Source: Mycosarcoma maydis (Eukaryota; Basidiomycota; Ustilaginomycetes; Ustilaginales). Taken from it: a stretch of 64,000 nt of DNA. Location of the stretch: positions 186,001-250,000 of the forward strand of contig NC_026497.1 of assembly GCF_000328475.2 (NCBI RefSeq), given 5' to 3'. Positions 46,720-57,422 of the stretch are shown in pieces. The position numbers and the translations under genes are program-made. Below the pieces are notes generated by a model. That model had not been told where the DNA came from. It worked only from the letters and a program-made list of their open reading frames with translations, and did not search any database. Within the stretch, counting starts at the first letter, position 1. Every line of letters begins with the position of its first letter.

Positions 46720-47400
46720 TCAAAAGAATTTGATCCAGATGATAAATAGGAACAGGAAACCTACCGCTCCGACGGGCGCCCATTTACGGAAAAGAGCATC
46801 TAGATTGATCTGTCGTGCAGCCTTGCGGTACTTGAGCGACTCATCTCGTAGCGACGACGACATGGTCGACATCTGATCCAGGCTGTCACCTCGCCAAAGC
46901 AGATCTTCCATGTTCTTTGTCATGATGCGCGTAACATCCTGCAGATCTTCGTTGAGTCGGTCCAAATTCGATGACGCTGCCGACTGAGCTGTGCGAGAGT
47001 CTTCGTAAAGTCGTTTGGTTCGCTGCATGAATGTGTCAAAGCTCACAAAAGCGTATGGACGGAGCGTTCTCTGTTCGACCTGATTTCCGTAGCTGCGCTC
47101 AAACTCTTTGGACAGCTCGTCAAGGTACGAGAAGGCCAGTTTGCGCGGATACGACTTTTCGGCGATGGTGAGGTATACGACGGACGATGGCATAGCAGGA
47201 GGCGGCGATATGAGGTAGTGCAGGGTATACTTGCCGCTCTCGATGCTGCATCGCTGTTCCGAAGACGGTGTGATGCGGCGAAAGATGAGCTTGGCTTGCT
47301 GCTTGTGCTCTGAGAGGTCAGTTTCGGTCTTGCCGTCATCGACGCTCTGCGCCAATGGCAGACCATCGGAGACTCTTGCAATCTGTGTTGAGAGTGGCAT
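46720..47400 (-). CDS. SEC22: R-SNARE Sec22
   Basis: 226 residues. A longin domain fills about residues 1-125 (QCRSIESG region replaced here by QRCSIESGKYTLHYLI, then YLTIAEKSYPRKLAFSYLDEL). The SNARE helix follows with the central-layer Arg at position 170 (NMEDLLWRGDSLDQM), and a single C-terminal transmembrane anchor covers 207-226. Sec22 works in vesicle traffic between ER and Golgi in both directions. Length matches the family closely and no intron is needed. A GTAGGT hexamer within the membrane-anchor codons is splice-donor-like, but the unspliced frame gives a perfect anchor. It is head to head with WHI2. Confidence 0.95.
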   Translation of the reverse strand: MPLSTQIARVSDGLPLAQSVDDGKTETDLSEHKQQAKLIFRRITPSSEQRCSIESGKYTLHYLISPPPAMPSSVVYLTIAEKSYPRKLAFSYLDELSKEFERSYGNQVEQRTLRPYAFVSFDTFMQRTKRLYEDSRTAQSAASSNLDRLNEDLQDVTRIMTKNMEDLLWRGDSLDQMSTMSSSLRDESLKYRKAARQINLDALFRKWAPVGAVGFLFLFIIWIKFF

Positions 47401-48166
47401 GTTTGCAGCTCGAGTGGAGTCTTACGGGATAGGATCGCCAACGATGATGAAGGTTGATCGTAACGATGGAAGGGCGAGAGCAGATTCGTGATTGCAGCTG
47501 GAAGAAACGCGTCAAGAAGGAACCAGTCGAGCCATGCCCACAGTCACGAGGCGACCAGTCACGCAGACCGCAACTCACGACTCTTACGTGGAGGACGGCT
47601 TTTTGGAGAAAGTGAGTTGCGTCGATCTGACAATCTGGAGTAAACCCACGTTCTTAGACCTAACAGCACGTGTTTGTTGACAAATTCGTGATTCGTGAAT
47701 CGTGAATTCTGCAACCAAGCAACAACAACGGCAGCGAGCGGCCTCGCCAAACCACAAATCGTGAATCACGACTCGTGACTGCGACTAAGGCGCTGTTTTG
47801 GCGATTTCCCCACCTCCAAAAAAAGTGACACGCAGACACAAGATCGAGCAAGCGACCTTGTATACCCATCGTCCGAGCCCGCGACAAGCCAAGTCGTCCG
47901 TAATCACGAATCCAGTCTTCATCATCTCCCCCCGGATCCCCATCTTGATTCCTAACCTGTGCATCCTTCACTGTATCGGGCTAGCTTTAACGTATCAGGC
48001 GGCGAAGGAGACATTCCTCGTACACACGCGCTCTTTGCGCCTGACCGTTACCTTCAACAACAACCTATCTTGTCATCGCTTATCAAACGCGCCATCTCTC
48101 AGCACCCATCGTTCATTCCGACACTCGACAGAACATTCAGACGATCTCCTCTAATCTGCACTCGCT
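47401..48166. promoter_or_regulatory. Divergent promoter of SEC22 and WHI2
   Basis: 766 bp between start codons. Dispersed motif copies are at about 47683-47708 and 47759-47778. The WHI2 side is CT-rich. No other gene is seen. Confidence 0.45.
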
Positions 48167-49336
48167 ATGATGGATGACGTCAATGACTTTTCGGGGCAGG
48201 ACCCTGGCACCCATCTCACGCTCGAATTGCGTGGTACACGCTTTACTATTGAGCGCGAAACCATGATGAACTTGCCCGAGTCGGTGCTGCTGTGCCTCTT
48301 CCCCAACGGTCTCATCCTCACCCGTCAGCCTCGCGTCCCGTCGCTGATGGATCAGGATGGCGAAGAGGACGAAGAGGAGCTGTACTTGGTCGACTTTGAT
48401 CCGCAGTGTCTCTCGTATGTCCTCAGCTTCTTCAAAACTGCGCAAGACGAGTTCTACGGCACAAGCGAGCTTTCTGGCAAGTATAGGCCCAGTTCATCCT
48501 ACGGCAACAACTCTGGTCTCTACCATTATGCTCAGGCGTCGGGAGAGGGTGTCGATGTTAACCAGGCCGGCATGTCGCAGATCCCATTGATGAACAAACA
48601 ACCCATCATTGTCTTGCGCGAGGAGCTCGAGTACTTTGCCATCCCACCAAAGACTGCTGCCGCTGCCCCTGGCGGCGCGGCGTTAGGTGTTGTCGACCCA
48701 GAGACGTTTGAGGGCACCGATCCGTCCACAGGTCACCCAACTTCGGCGCTTTTCCGACTCAAGTATGCATGCGGAGATGCTTTGCTCGACCGCAAGCAGA
48801 TCTTTACTGCTTTGCAACGAAATGTCAACAAGGAGAACAACTTGGCCGAACAGCACCTCATTGATATGCTGTGCATGAGCGGCTTCGATCGCGAGGACAC
48901 GTGGGGTTTTCGAGCGCTCGAACCGAATCGCTGCTGTATAACCTCGATTGCGCTCGTATTGCTCAAGACAGGCATCACACATGCAGGCGAGCTCGAGGCA
49001 GAAGGCATTCATCTGGACTCCTTGAATGCAGCCGAGTACCACGATCCCAGTGGTCAGACGAGCATGATGCACAACATCCGCGTTGACCACCAGCAGTTTG
49101 CAACCGCGCAGAAACTGCTCCTCTTTTGGCGCAAGCCCGCCAGGAAGTGCTGGTGGGATGGTATTGACATTGTCCTGCCTGCGTCGAGTCCAGAATCGGC
49201 ACACCCTTTTGAGCCAGAAGACCTGAACGACGCAAGCTTGACGGCGAAGGAGGTCGAGTTGCTCAAGTCAGGAAAGGGCAGAAAGGTACGAGTTTGGGCC
49301 CGAAGAGTGTGGACATTGGAGCTCAGCTTGATCTGA
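48167..49336 (+). CDS. WHI2: Whi2-like stress/growth regulator (BTB/KCTD-like)
   Basis: 389 residues, one exon; two ATGs are adjacent and either could start. LELRGTRFTIERETMMNLPE followed by SVLLCLFPNGLIL is the characteristic Whi2 opening, a KCTD-like BTB domain (about residues 17-150, with an acidic loop and LYLVDFDPQCLSYVLSFFK). The conserved C-terminal part has EYFAIPP, a helical region starting ALLDRKQIFTALQRNVNKEN and a final KKARKCWWDGIDI-like block (ARKCWWDGIDIVLP). Whi2 with its phosphatase partner Psr1 activates the general stress response and restrains TORC1 when amino acids are low. Length is slightly shorter than the yeast protein (486). Confidence 0.88.
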   Translation: MMDDVNDFSGQDPGTHLTLELRGTRFTIERETMMNLPESVLLCLFPNGLILTRQPRVPSLMDQDGEEDEEELYLVDFDPQCLSYVLSFFKTAQDEFYGTSELSGKYRPSSSYGNNSGLYHYAQASGEGVDVNQAGMSQIPLMNKQPIIVLREELEYFAIPPKTAAAAPGGAALGVVDPETFEGTDPSTGHPTSALFRLKYACGDALLDRKQIFTALQRNVNKENNLAEQHLIDMLCMSGFDREDTWGFRALEPNRCCITSIALVLLKTGITHAGELEAEGIHLDSLNAAEYHDPSGQTSMMHNIRVDHQQFATAQKLLLFWRKPARKCWWDGIDIVLPASSPESAHPFEPEDLNDASLTAKEVELLKSGKGRKVRVWARRVWTLELSLI

Positions 49337-49723
49337 TGCTAGGCTGTTCTCAGGTCACTGATGCGTGATGCAACCCCAAGCCGTACCGGCTCTATACCCA
49401 TTATTTTAGTATGTCATGCTACTTCTTACCTGAATATGGACATTCGTTATTCTGACGCTTTTCGATATCGCGGTCGTGCTGCCACTGAGCTTGTGAGCGT
49501 TTAAGAGGCGAGTTGGTCGCGCCCTTGCCTTGCTTTCGTGATTCAGTCGCACGGGAATTTTAGGAAGTGGTAGAACTCACGTGATGCGACCTTTAAAAAG
49601 CCAATTTCGACTTTCTTCTTGTAAGTCTGGACATTGCAGACCGTCATCTTCCACAAACCATCTACAGCATCAGCTCCACAACCCGCCACGATCGAGCATA
49701 TTGTCGAACTGTAAACGCTCGGA
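49337..49723. other. Intergenic region between WHI2 and RSM10
   Basis: 387 bp containing the WHI2 3' region and RSM10 promoter. I see no repeat array and no further gene. Confidence 0.4.
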
Positions 49724-50566
49724 ATGGCGTACAGATCAACGGGTATCGCCCGTCAGCTTTTCAACACTGCAGCTGTAGCATCGTGCACCTCGAAACCGAC
49801 GGCAGTACCTGTTGCCAGGACCTTTGCGTCTGTGCCTAGCCGCTCGAATGCGTCAACCTCTTCCTCTGTCACCTTGGATCAACTCCGCAAGCCATCTCAA
49901 CCATCGGCGTCGATTGAAAATGGCTCTTTGACAGCGACAGTAACGGCTGCCGAAAGCGACGCCGTTTCTGCTGCACCGGATGAAGAGCAATTTGTGCTGC
50001 CCAACTGCTTGCTTCCCACCGAAGCACTTGGACGTACGCATGGCATTCATGTTGCAACCCTACACCTGCGCTCCTACGAAGACGGTCGAGACAACCTGGA
50101 GCTTTTTGCCGACTTTGCGCGACGAGCAGCATTTGCGATCGGTATTGCTGCGAGCGGCGTCGCTTCGCTTCCCATCCGTACATCACTCTGGACGGTGCCT
50201 CGATCGCCATTTGTGCACAAAAAGTCGCAGGAAAATTTTTGGAGGAAGACGCACTCGAGAGCGATCAAGCTTTACGATGCCAACGACCAAGTGGTCGATC
50301 GCTGGTTGCATTTTCTGCGCATCCATGCTTTGCCCGGTGTAGGCCAGAAGGCCGAGCTGTTTCGATACCACGAAGTGGGTGTAGGCGGAAAGCTGATGGA
50401 GGAGGCAAAAGCTTTGCAGCGTTCAAGTACGACGGTTCTAGGTGGTGAAAAGAAGGGCACAGACGTTTCGCCGCCGCAAGGTTCGGCTGCGGAAAGCATC
50501 AAGAAGATCGCTGATAGAATTGTTGAAAACGAGATAGCAACGGAGACGCCGTCAGAGCTGAAGTAG
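49724..50566 (+). CDS. RSM10: Mitochondrial small-subunit ribosomal protein uS10m (Rsm10)
   Basis: 280 residues. A presequence-like N-terminus (first 40 residues with Arg, Ser, Ala and no acidic residue) precedes the uS10 domain at about 95-220: HGIHVATLHLRSYEDGRDNL, then LPIRTSLWTVPRSPFVHKKS and ENFWRKTHSRAIKLYDA, the diagnostic uS10m block, ending LRIHALPGVGQKAELFRY. It is part of the head of the mitoribosomal small subunit. The C-terminal 50 residues are an unconserved Lys/Glu/Ser tail. No intron. Confidence 0.95.
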   Translation: MAYRSTGIARQLFNTAAVASCTSKPTAVPVARTFASVPSRSNASTSSSVTLDQLRKPSQPSASIENGSLTATVTAAESDAVSAAPDEEQFVLPNCLLPTEALGRTHGIHVATLHLRSYEDGRDNLELFADFARRAAFAIGIAASGVASLPIRTSLWTVPRSPFVHKKSQENFWRKTHSRAIKLYDANDQVVDRWLHFLRIHALPGVGQKAELFRYHEVGVGGKLMEEAKALQRSSTTVLGGEKKGTDVSPPQGSAAESIKKIADRIVENEIATETPSELK

Positions 50567-51345
50567 GATAGGCGCATAGCATGAGAAGACGGCTAATGCG
50601 CCTTCAGAACCACGTATGATAGCATCGTACTGATCGAGCACATTCCATTCGTCATTAAGTTGACTACACGCGATCTGCCTGTTTGTGCTTGTTCGTCGTG
50701 TGTGTGCCTGGCTCACTCTGGCGGTATTCAGAGGTCTCTCTATCTCCTGCTCGCAATCATCGTGAATGGATTAAAGAAGGGGCCTCTCGCTTTGGCTCAC
50801 GCGCACGACCAGACGAGGCGTGGGTATGAGTCACAGAGCGTGACTTTCGCGAGGGTCGTGGGTGAGTTTCGTGTGTGTATGATTCAAATGGTTATCAAAT
50901 CATCGATGTGCTGTGTTTCGCGTCTGAGCGCGTGTCAAGCAAGGCTCCATCCAGTTTTGATTCGTGATTTATATTTGACCACAAAACGGTCCCGCTTCTG
51001 GTTCAGATTTGTGATTCCTGCGCAGGACCAGAGAAAGCTCTTTCATGCATGATTCATATCATCAACAGCGGCGGCTACAAGCACCAAGATGCTGTGAAAG
51101 GGTGGGTGGATTTGAGACTCGAGTGTCGATAGCCTCTTGTGCTTATCCGACGGCTGTGCACAGGCGCTCTGAGCATGCAAGATTGATGCAGTCACGAGTA
51201 TTTTTCCACAACGTGACAAAGCTCAAAATCAATCGTGAACCGTGAACTGTGAACTGTGAACCGTTAATCCACGAGCCAAATCGTGAATGAATCGTGAATG
51301 AATCACGAATGCGTCGTGCCTGTGACAAGCGTCGAGTCGTGAGTC

Positions 51346-51387
51346 GTGAATTGTGAATTGTGAATTGTGAATTGTGAATTGTGAATT
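51346..51387. repeat. Six-unit tandem of heptamer GTGAATT
   Basis: Six perfect 7-bp units, followed directly by GTGAATCACGAATCGTGAG, the consensus dispersed motif; the array looks like an expansion of a one-base variant of that motif. Confidence 0.95.
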
Positions 51388-51447
51388 GTGAATCACGAAT
51401 CGTGAGTGTTGTTCTTCAGCCGCCGCCTCCAACTCCGCACGCAGGGC

Positions 51448-51510
51448 GTAAGTCACTTCGCATTTGTCACGGTCATCAAACACACACTGACACTCACGAC
51501 TTGATAGCAG
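51448..51510 (+). other. Possible 5' leader intron of the Byr4-like gene
   Basis: Donor GTAAGT at 51448, CTGAC branch-like motif near 51487 and acceptor CAG at 51508-51510 give a 63-nt intron of typical form, lying in the leader. It changes no protein. Confidence 0.35.
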
Positions 51511-51974
51511 GCTGGCTCTTTAGCGCCTCACCATCGTCCCTTCTGTCCAATAAAGACGCACTATTAGGACACGGCCGCCACCGCAACTGCCACCGACAGC
51601 AGTCTTCCACTTCTTTTGCAAGACAATTACTCGCTTGCACGCGCGCCTGTATCCCCTGTACGCCTCGGGCCGTTCTCAGCCTCCTACATCCACTGCGTCG
51701 CATCGGGGTCCCCTGTCCCCTGTCAGCGCATCTCGACATCCAAGACAAGTCGGCTCAACAGAGCTCATGTCAGTCACACAAATCCAGCCCAGAACTGTCC
51801 AACCACGCCCACGCCTACTCGTACTCCGCTTTGCACGCTACCATTGAGGTATTTCTGCGATTGCCGCTGTCTTTTCAAGCTCATGTCTCGTTGCCTCGGC
51901 AGGCAGGCTCGATGAAGTCGGCTCCTTCTCACCACGCCTCACATACGGCGTAGCAAAACGTGTTTCGAGTCACG

Positions 51975-54900
51975 ATGCGATCTTCGCCATCTAGCTCGGT
52001 GGGCCAAAGCCGCTCGCCTCAGGCTTCGCAACGCTCGAGCCCTTCTCGAATAGCACACCGCCACCAGGTACGATCCGACCAATCCATCTTGGCCGCCAGA
52101 GTGGTTGTTGCGGAAGGAAGCGAATTCGTTCTTGAGCCTCTTCCAGTTCGAACCTCTCCTTTACCGTCCGCATCACCAACAGGACAACACAGACGCATAT
52201 CTGCTCCTAACCCACAATCCTATTCCTCACGACCGCCACCCTTCGCGCCATTGCCGCCCATCTCGAACTCCAGCGCACCACCTCGCGCAAGACAGGTGGA
52301 TCGCCCCTACCGTCCGCCGCCTTCGAGTAGCGCCCGCTTCTATGAACGCCAACAGCAACGTTGGTTGCTACAACATACTGACCCGCCACCGAATACACTC
52401 GAGAAATATTCAGCTCCCAGCTCCATTCCTCCGCTCTTGGCTTCACCTCCTCTTTCAACGTCTCGTCCATTCTCCGCAACCACCAGCCTCGTTCATGCAC
52501 ATCCTGCTTCACCATCACATTGCTTTCTGCTCGACGCAGAGCAACACAACCTCGCAGCTCGATCTCGCTCGGGCTCCAACGCTTCCCCTGTTTTACGTTC
52601 GAGGGCGAATAGTGTCAGCTCTCTAGCTCCACCTGCTACAACCCTTCGTGCTCGATCAGGCAGCGCAGGAAGCTTCACCCGCAGTCGTATCTCGAACGGT
52701 TACATGTCCAACGATGATGATGAAACCGTCGAAAACCAGCCTTTGCAGCTCATGTCAGCCGTACATCAGGACGCCAACGAACAGCAAGCACGGCCCAGAA
52801 GCGCGTCATTCCTCCCAACGCCATCCGACCATGATCCCTTACCTGCGTGCAAAAAGCAATCGCCAGAATCAACCTTTGTCGATACCACCTTGGGCGACTC
52901 TGGCGATGCTGACTGGGATGCCGAGCTCGGAATCTCTGAAACCGACCATGCAGAGCCTTTAAGGCTACCTTTACTTCCGTCAGCAGAGCACGTCTTGCAA
53001 TCCTCCCGTATCAGAATGTCCGACTCTATCCTTACTGCGCCGACTGCCGTCGTGGCGAGTAACATTACCAAAGACTCGTCCAACCCGCAGTCGTGCCTGC
53101 AAAGCATCAATGCTGCCGATCTCAGGGGTATTCGAGTAACTTCTGCCGTCAGCGAAAACTGGGATGACGACTTTCTTTTCCAAATCGATCAAGAGCCGAT
53201 CGACTCTGAGCCTCACAATAGCTACACCGGTCAAAGCCAAGTCGCAAGTGATCATCCTAACTCGGAGCGTGATTCGGCCGAGAGGCTACTACAGTCACAC
53301 GCAGACCAGATGGCAGCAAGCGAAGACGACGTTGAGAACTGGGACGATGCTTTTTCTTGGAATGCGGAGTCCATCTTCACGCCATCAGCCTCGACATCCT
53401 CCTCACTATACGACTTCATGCAGCGATCGGACGCGAACGACCGCTTGTCACTTGGAAACACGACTTATGCAAAATCAGCCTTGTCCCCAGAATTGCCACA
53501 GACCTTTAGCCGGCAAGCGGATTCAGCCAAAGGACATGTCCTGACGAGTCAAAAGAACAACCTTCCAACTGTTTCATCAATGACCTACGCCGCCGGCATC
53601 TCAGCTCGTCTTGCTGCACAATCTGATGGCGAGTCCCATCAAGCCAGACTTTTGCAGGACAGTGCCGACCACTCTGCTCCGCGCTATCCGGAATCTAAGC
53701 AATACAGCGCTCTCTCCCGAGATCGCGGCATGCGCAGCAAGACTCGGGTCGTCAATTGTCGCACTGATGACAGCGGGGATGAAACCGAGACCGAGATTCC
53801 CTCTAAAGAGGCTCTAGCGTCTGCATTGACTCGTCCTGCTCGCCGATCCCTAGGCTCAGCTCTTGGTTTCGACGTACGCCGCAAGAGTGTTGCCAAAGAC
53901 GCTGCAGTGGGCAAAGCGTCGCCTGTTTGTGTTGAGACTCAGAACAAAGACAATGTCGACTCTACGCAGGCAAAGTCTCACACGAGATCTCAGTCCAAGT
54001 CCAAAGTTGGCGCTCTGCAAAGATTCAGTTTCTCGCGCTCTCGTCTCAATGTCGCCAACGTGTCCAGCACCAGCATCAACGAAATGCAACAGGCAGAAGA
54101 AAGCCCTCAGCGGCCGTATGTCAACGATGCCAATAAGAGTCAAGCTTCTCTTCTCAGTCACGCGTCCACCTCATCGAGCACCTCCCGACACGGATCCACG
54201 CCAACCAGTCTGGAAAGGAGCTATAACATGCTCCGCAGCACCAGCTTCCGCCGGCTGCTTGGTCGTAGCGAGAAGAACAGTGGTGTCGCCATTCCCCGCA
54301 CAACAGTAGACCAGGCATCGACTCTGCGACGCGGATCTGACCCTTTCCACCCGATGCTGCCTGTCTCTAGCCCTCCAAGAGACAAAGTATCGGCTCACGC
54401 AGTCAATCAGGTGATGTCATCAACATCTGTTCGGAATACTTTCAGGCGTTCGATCGAGGTGACACCCACACGTCCCAAGAATCAGAGCGGCCGGAGAGGG
54501 AGTGACGGCTCTCAGCTTGATCTACTCGAGCAGGCCCTTTTCGATCGATCCAGCAGTTCAATTACATCTCCGACGTTCGTAAGACGTGCCAGGCAGCAAA
54601 GCGATGCGTCGAAGCCTACGAACCAGCAGCCCTGTGAAGGGTGCAATCCGCCTGCCGCTCGGCCATCGCTGCCTCTGGACTACAGTGGCATTCGACCTAG
54701 TCCCACATCGGGTCTCCGACGTGATCTTTCCAGCTCCAATACACTGCGCGCTGGCCTCAGCTTTGCACCCGGAAACGCCACCAAACCCAGTGTAGCGATC
54801 TCTGCACGACAATGGAATGCCTCCAAAGATACGTACGCGCCGGCGCACTCTGACGCCGCTTCAACCGATGGTTCAGCGGCACTATATCCATATAATGGTG

Positions 54901-57422
54901 AAAAGACGATGCGAGGCCCAGGCGGGCATAGTTCGGCGAGCAGATCAGTTTCGGCATCAACTGCGCATAGCCATACGAGTGTTGAGTCACTCTACGGCTA
55001 CAGAATGCGAAAGCAGATATCAACTTCAAGTGGAGCCGACGCACCTGACTCGGAGACCTCGTATGGCACCAGTAACGGAAGCTCTCCTCGGTTCGTGCGT
55101 CAGAGATCTTCCACGTCCAACTGCTATGCTGATGTTGGTTCTGCTATCGACACTAAGGACACAGCCTGGCTAGCTTCTGTTGACTTGTCTGGACAGCAGG
55201 AGTCTTCGAAACGGCACGAAATTCATCACGGTCGCGCTTCCAGCATGCCAGGCTCGCCTCTAGCTCTCGAAAACACTCTCGATGGCACGCCTGCAGTACC
55301 TCTTTTGCGCACTACTCGGAAGGATTTGGCTCCAGACACCTCATTGTCACCTTCCCAGATGACAAAGCAGATGCAAGTGGTGTCCGTGCCACCAGGTGTA
55401 CTTGACGCCACCTACCAGCAAGCACCGCCAAGCACCACAGATCCAGGAGTATTTCTGGCGAAGGAATTGAGCATGGACACAAGCGCGCCGAGCTTGGCTT
55501 CATCAAGTCAAGCGATGGCTCCATCAGCAGCGTCCATATCATCCCGAAGGACCGCTGCTCGACGCAACAGCCTGGGCGATCTGAAGATTCCCAGCCGAAT
55601 CAGCAAAGCTCAGACGGGCATTCGCAATAACATGAATCTGGTCCGCGATTTTGCCAAAGGCATTGAGGAATTAAAGGTACTGAAGGCGAGCTACATGGAT
55701 TACAAGATGAATACTCCACGCATAACATCCAACGCAGGAGAAAGCGTACAGAACTGGCTCGAATGCGCCGATGTACTCATAGGCCTCGGGGAAGGACGCA
55801 GCGAGTCTGACGCAACCGCACGCGTCGACACGTTGACTCACACGCCACTTTCCGAGCATGTCGACGGCCGATGCATCACCTTCTCCGATGCCTCTGCTAA
55901 TGTTGGTCCCACATCGCCTCTCGACCATCTAGCAAATCGGCAAATGTTGACTTCTGGTACCAGAAGTACCAGCGGCATGAGCCAGAGGACGACATCCACC
56001 ATGGATAGCGGGCGGAGCGTCGATGTGCATAGAGAGATCGACATCTTGTCTGTCATCCTGGGAGGACAAATGCTGACTGCTGCCTCTCACAGCGGGAGCC
56101 GATCGCATGCGCGCTACCAGGCTGAAGCGTATACCCGTGAAGATCTGCCACGTCAAAACAATACGTATCCGGTTCCGAGCTCGCAAGGTCATTCCATTGC
56201 CTCTATGGCGGACGAGTCAAAATTGGCTACGCCCAATGGCGAGACGTTTGGCGGAAAGCGAAACAGTGCAGATGATCGAGCAAGTACATCTGAGCGACCT
56301 GTCAAGACCGCACCTGGTCTCAGCAGCTCCTCGAATCCTAGCCTCGGAGATGTCTCTGAGCTCAATAGAGATGATGTTGGCGATGTCAATCGCAGTGCTA
56401 AGCGTCGCCTTCGAAGTGCCAGCCGTGCCGGGCTTCAAGGTCTCCGGGAGCTTCTCAAGGTATTTAAGGGAACACCTGTTGAAGACAGTGGTGCGGCCAT
56501 GTCAAAAGGAAGTGGGTTGACCGAAATTGAACCCGCGAGAGATGACGCAAAGGACCAACCAAGGTACTCGATCGACGGCGGCCCATTGACTCCCACGACA
56601 TCGAGACCGAAGCGCAAATCGATCACTTTGAAGCGTCGATCTTTCTTGCGTTCTAAGACATCGCTGGAGAGCGTGTCAGCCAAAGCTGCAGACATGCAGG
56701 TGCCGCCAGAGGCCACGCCGCCTTTGCCGTTGTCTGCTGATGTTGGCTGGTATTCGCAGCCCTCAGCATCCCAAAAAGACAAGCGAAAGCCAGAAATGTC
56801 ACCAGCCAAGTCTTCGCTCGACATGACGTGGGAGGCCGGATCAGCTGATCGTTCAACCCAAGGCTTTGAGCCTAGACGGCCGGCCACGGCAAGTTCAAAG
56901 GCGGTGAGACGTATCTCTTTCCAGTCAGTGCTCGGCGGAAACGGCGCCAAGCGACAATCCAAAGACGTAGCGCTAGTCAGTGAACCAAGTCCCAAGCGCA
57001 GCAACACTCTGCAACAACACGTCACACAAGTAAAATCGACGCAGCACGAGCGTTCACATTCTGTTGTTCAACACGGCTCGTCATTACAGCACGCTCGTCC
57101 AAGTCTTGTCACCGGAACCTGCGAGGTGTCCCGGATCGCATCGCTAGATCCACGTCGTGTAAGCACGTCAGTCGATACACTGCATCGTCAAGACCAGCTT
57201 CAGCTGCAGCTTGCGTCTCCTGCTGGTGCTTCGCGTACCGCACAGGTTCGAGCGCACAGCTCCACGGAAGGCACAGCACCGCAGCCACCGATGATACAGA
57301 AGCTAGCGCTGAGACCAGAAGCGATGCCAGGTCTGTTGGTCTACGTAATGGCGACCAAGCAGCATCTGCAAGCGGCCATTGACGAGATGGCTCCGTCGTC
57401 GAGGCGAGACGTGCTTCTCTAG
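51975..57422 (+). CDS. Byr4/Bfa1-like septation/mitotic-exit regulator, giant
   Basis: 1815 residues from ATG 51975 (the frame opens a few codons earlier with GTG). Most of the chain is Ser/Thr/Arg-rich and disordered. Three short acidic-aromatic repeats, DADWDAELGI (about 312), ENWDDDFLFQ (about 395) and ENWDDAFSW (about 455), match the WDDDF repeats of Byr4/Bfa1. A conserved helical block follows near 1213-1245 (RNNMNLVRDFAKGIEELKVL, continuing to LKASYMDYK). Byr4/Bfa1 with Bub2/Cdc16 forms the two-part GAP for Spg1/Tem1 at spindle poles and restrains septation or mitotic exit. The fission yeast protein has 665 residues, so this one is nearly three times longer. Assignment relies on short motifs and is moderate. 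Confidence 0.65.
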   Translation: MRSSPSSSVGQSRSPQASQRSSPSRIAHRHQVRSDQSILAARVVVAEGSEFVLEPLPVRTSPLPSASPTGQHRRISAPNPQSYSSRPPPFAPLPPISNSSAPPRARQVDRPYRPPPSSSARFYERQQQRWLLQHTDPPPNTLEKYSAPSSIPPLLASPPLSTSRPFSATTSLVHAHPASPSHCFLLDAEQHNLAARSRSGSNASPVLRSRANSVSSLAPPATTLRARSGSAGSFTRSRISNGYMSNDDDETVENQPLQLMSAVHQDANEQQARPRSASFLPTPSDHDPLPACKKQSPESTFVDTTLGDSGDADWDAELGISETDHAEPLRLPLLPSAEHVLQSSRIRMSDSILTAPTAVVASNITKDSSNPQSCLQSINAADLRGIRVTSAVSENWDDDFLFQIDQEPIDSEPHNSYTGQSQVASDHPNSERDSAERLLQSHADQMAASEDDVENWDDAFSWNAESIFTPSASTSSSLYDFMQRSDANDRLSLGNTTYAKSALSPELPQTFSRQADSAKGHVLTSQKNNLPTVSSMTYAAGISARLAAQSDGESHQARLLQDSADHSAPRYPESKQYSALSRDRGMRSKTRVVNCRTDDSGDETETEIPSKEALASALTRPARRSLGSALGFDVRRKSVAKDAAVGKASPVCVETQNKDNVDSTQAKSHTRSQSKSKVGALQRFSFSRSRLNVANVSSTSINEMQQAEESPQRPYVNDANKSQASLLSHASTSSSTSRHGSTPTSLERSYNMLRSTSFRRLLGRSEKNSGVAIPRTTVDQASTLRRGSDPFHPMLPVSSPPRDKVSAHAVNQVMSSTSVRNTFRRSIEVTPTRPKNQSGRRGSDGSQLDLLEQALFDRSSSSITSPTFVRRARQQSDASKPTNQQPCEGCNPPAARPSLPLDYSGIRPSPTSGLRRDLSSSNTLRAGLSFAPGNATKPSVAISARQWNASKDTYAPAHSDAASTDGSAALYPYNGEKTMRGPGGHSSASRSVSASTAHSHTSVESLYGYRMRKQISTSSGADAPDSETSYGTSNGSSPRFVRQRSSTSNCYADVGSAIDTKDTAWLASVDLSGQQESSKRHEIHHGRASSMPGSPLALENTLDGTPAVPLLRTTRKDLAPDTSLSPSQMTKQMQVVSVPPGVLDATYQQAPPSTTDPGVFLAKELSMDTSAPSLASSSQAMAPSAASISSRRTAARRNSLGDLKIPSRISKAQTGIRNNMNLVRDFAKGIEELKVLKASYMDYKMNTPRITSNAGESVQNWLECADVLIGLGEGRSESDATARVDTLTHTPLSEHVDGRCITFSDASANVGPTSPLDHLANRQMLTSGTRSTSGMSQRTTSTMDSGRSVDVHREIDILSVILGGQMLTAASHSGSRSHARYQAEAYTREDLPRQNNTYPVPSSQGHSIASMADESKLATPNGETFGGKRNSADDRASTSERPVKTAPGLSSSSNPSLGDVSELNRDDVGDVNRSAKRRLRSASRAGLQGLRELLKVFKGTPVEDSGAAMSKGSGLTEIEPARDDAKDQPRYSIDGGPLTPTTSRPKRKSITLKRRSFLRSKTSLESVSAKAADMQVPPEATPPLPLSADVGWYSQPSASQKDKRKPEMSPAKSSLDMTWEAGSADRSTQGFEPRRPATASSKAVRRISFQSVLGGNGAKRQSKDVALVSEPSPKRSNTLQQHVTQVKSTQHERSHSVVQHGSSLQHARPSLVTGTCEVSRIASLDPRRVSTSVDTLHRQDQLQLQLASPAGASRTAQVRAHSSTEGTAPQPPMIQKLALRPEAMPGLLVYVMATKQHLQAAIDEMAPSSRRDVLL

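Larger units (their letters stand above)
50567..51974. other. Intergenic region with GTGAATT array and possible leader intron
   Basis: 1.4 kb upstream of the Byr4-like gene. It holds six GTGAATT heptamers (51346-51387), degenerate relatives at 51228-51310, and a possible 5' leader intron listed separately. Overlapping ORFs in 51381-51953 lack gene-like composition. Confidence 0.45.

Noticed and set aside
46780..46800. Splice of the SEC22 membrane anchor at a GTAGGT donor
   Set aside because: The unspliced frame gives a full and typical SNARE anchor ending in IIWIKFF.
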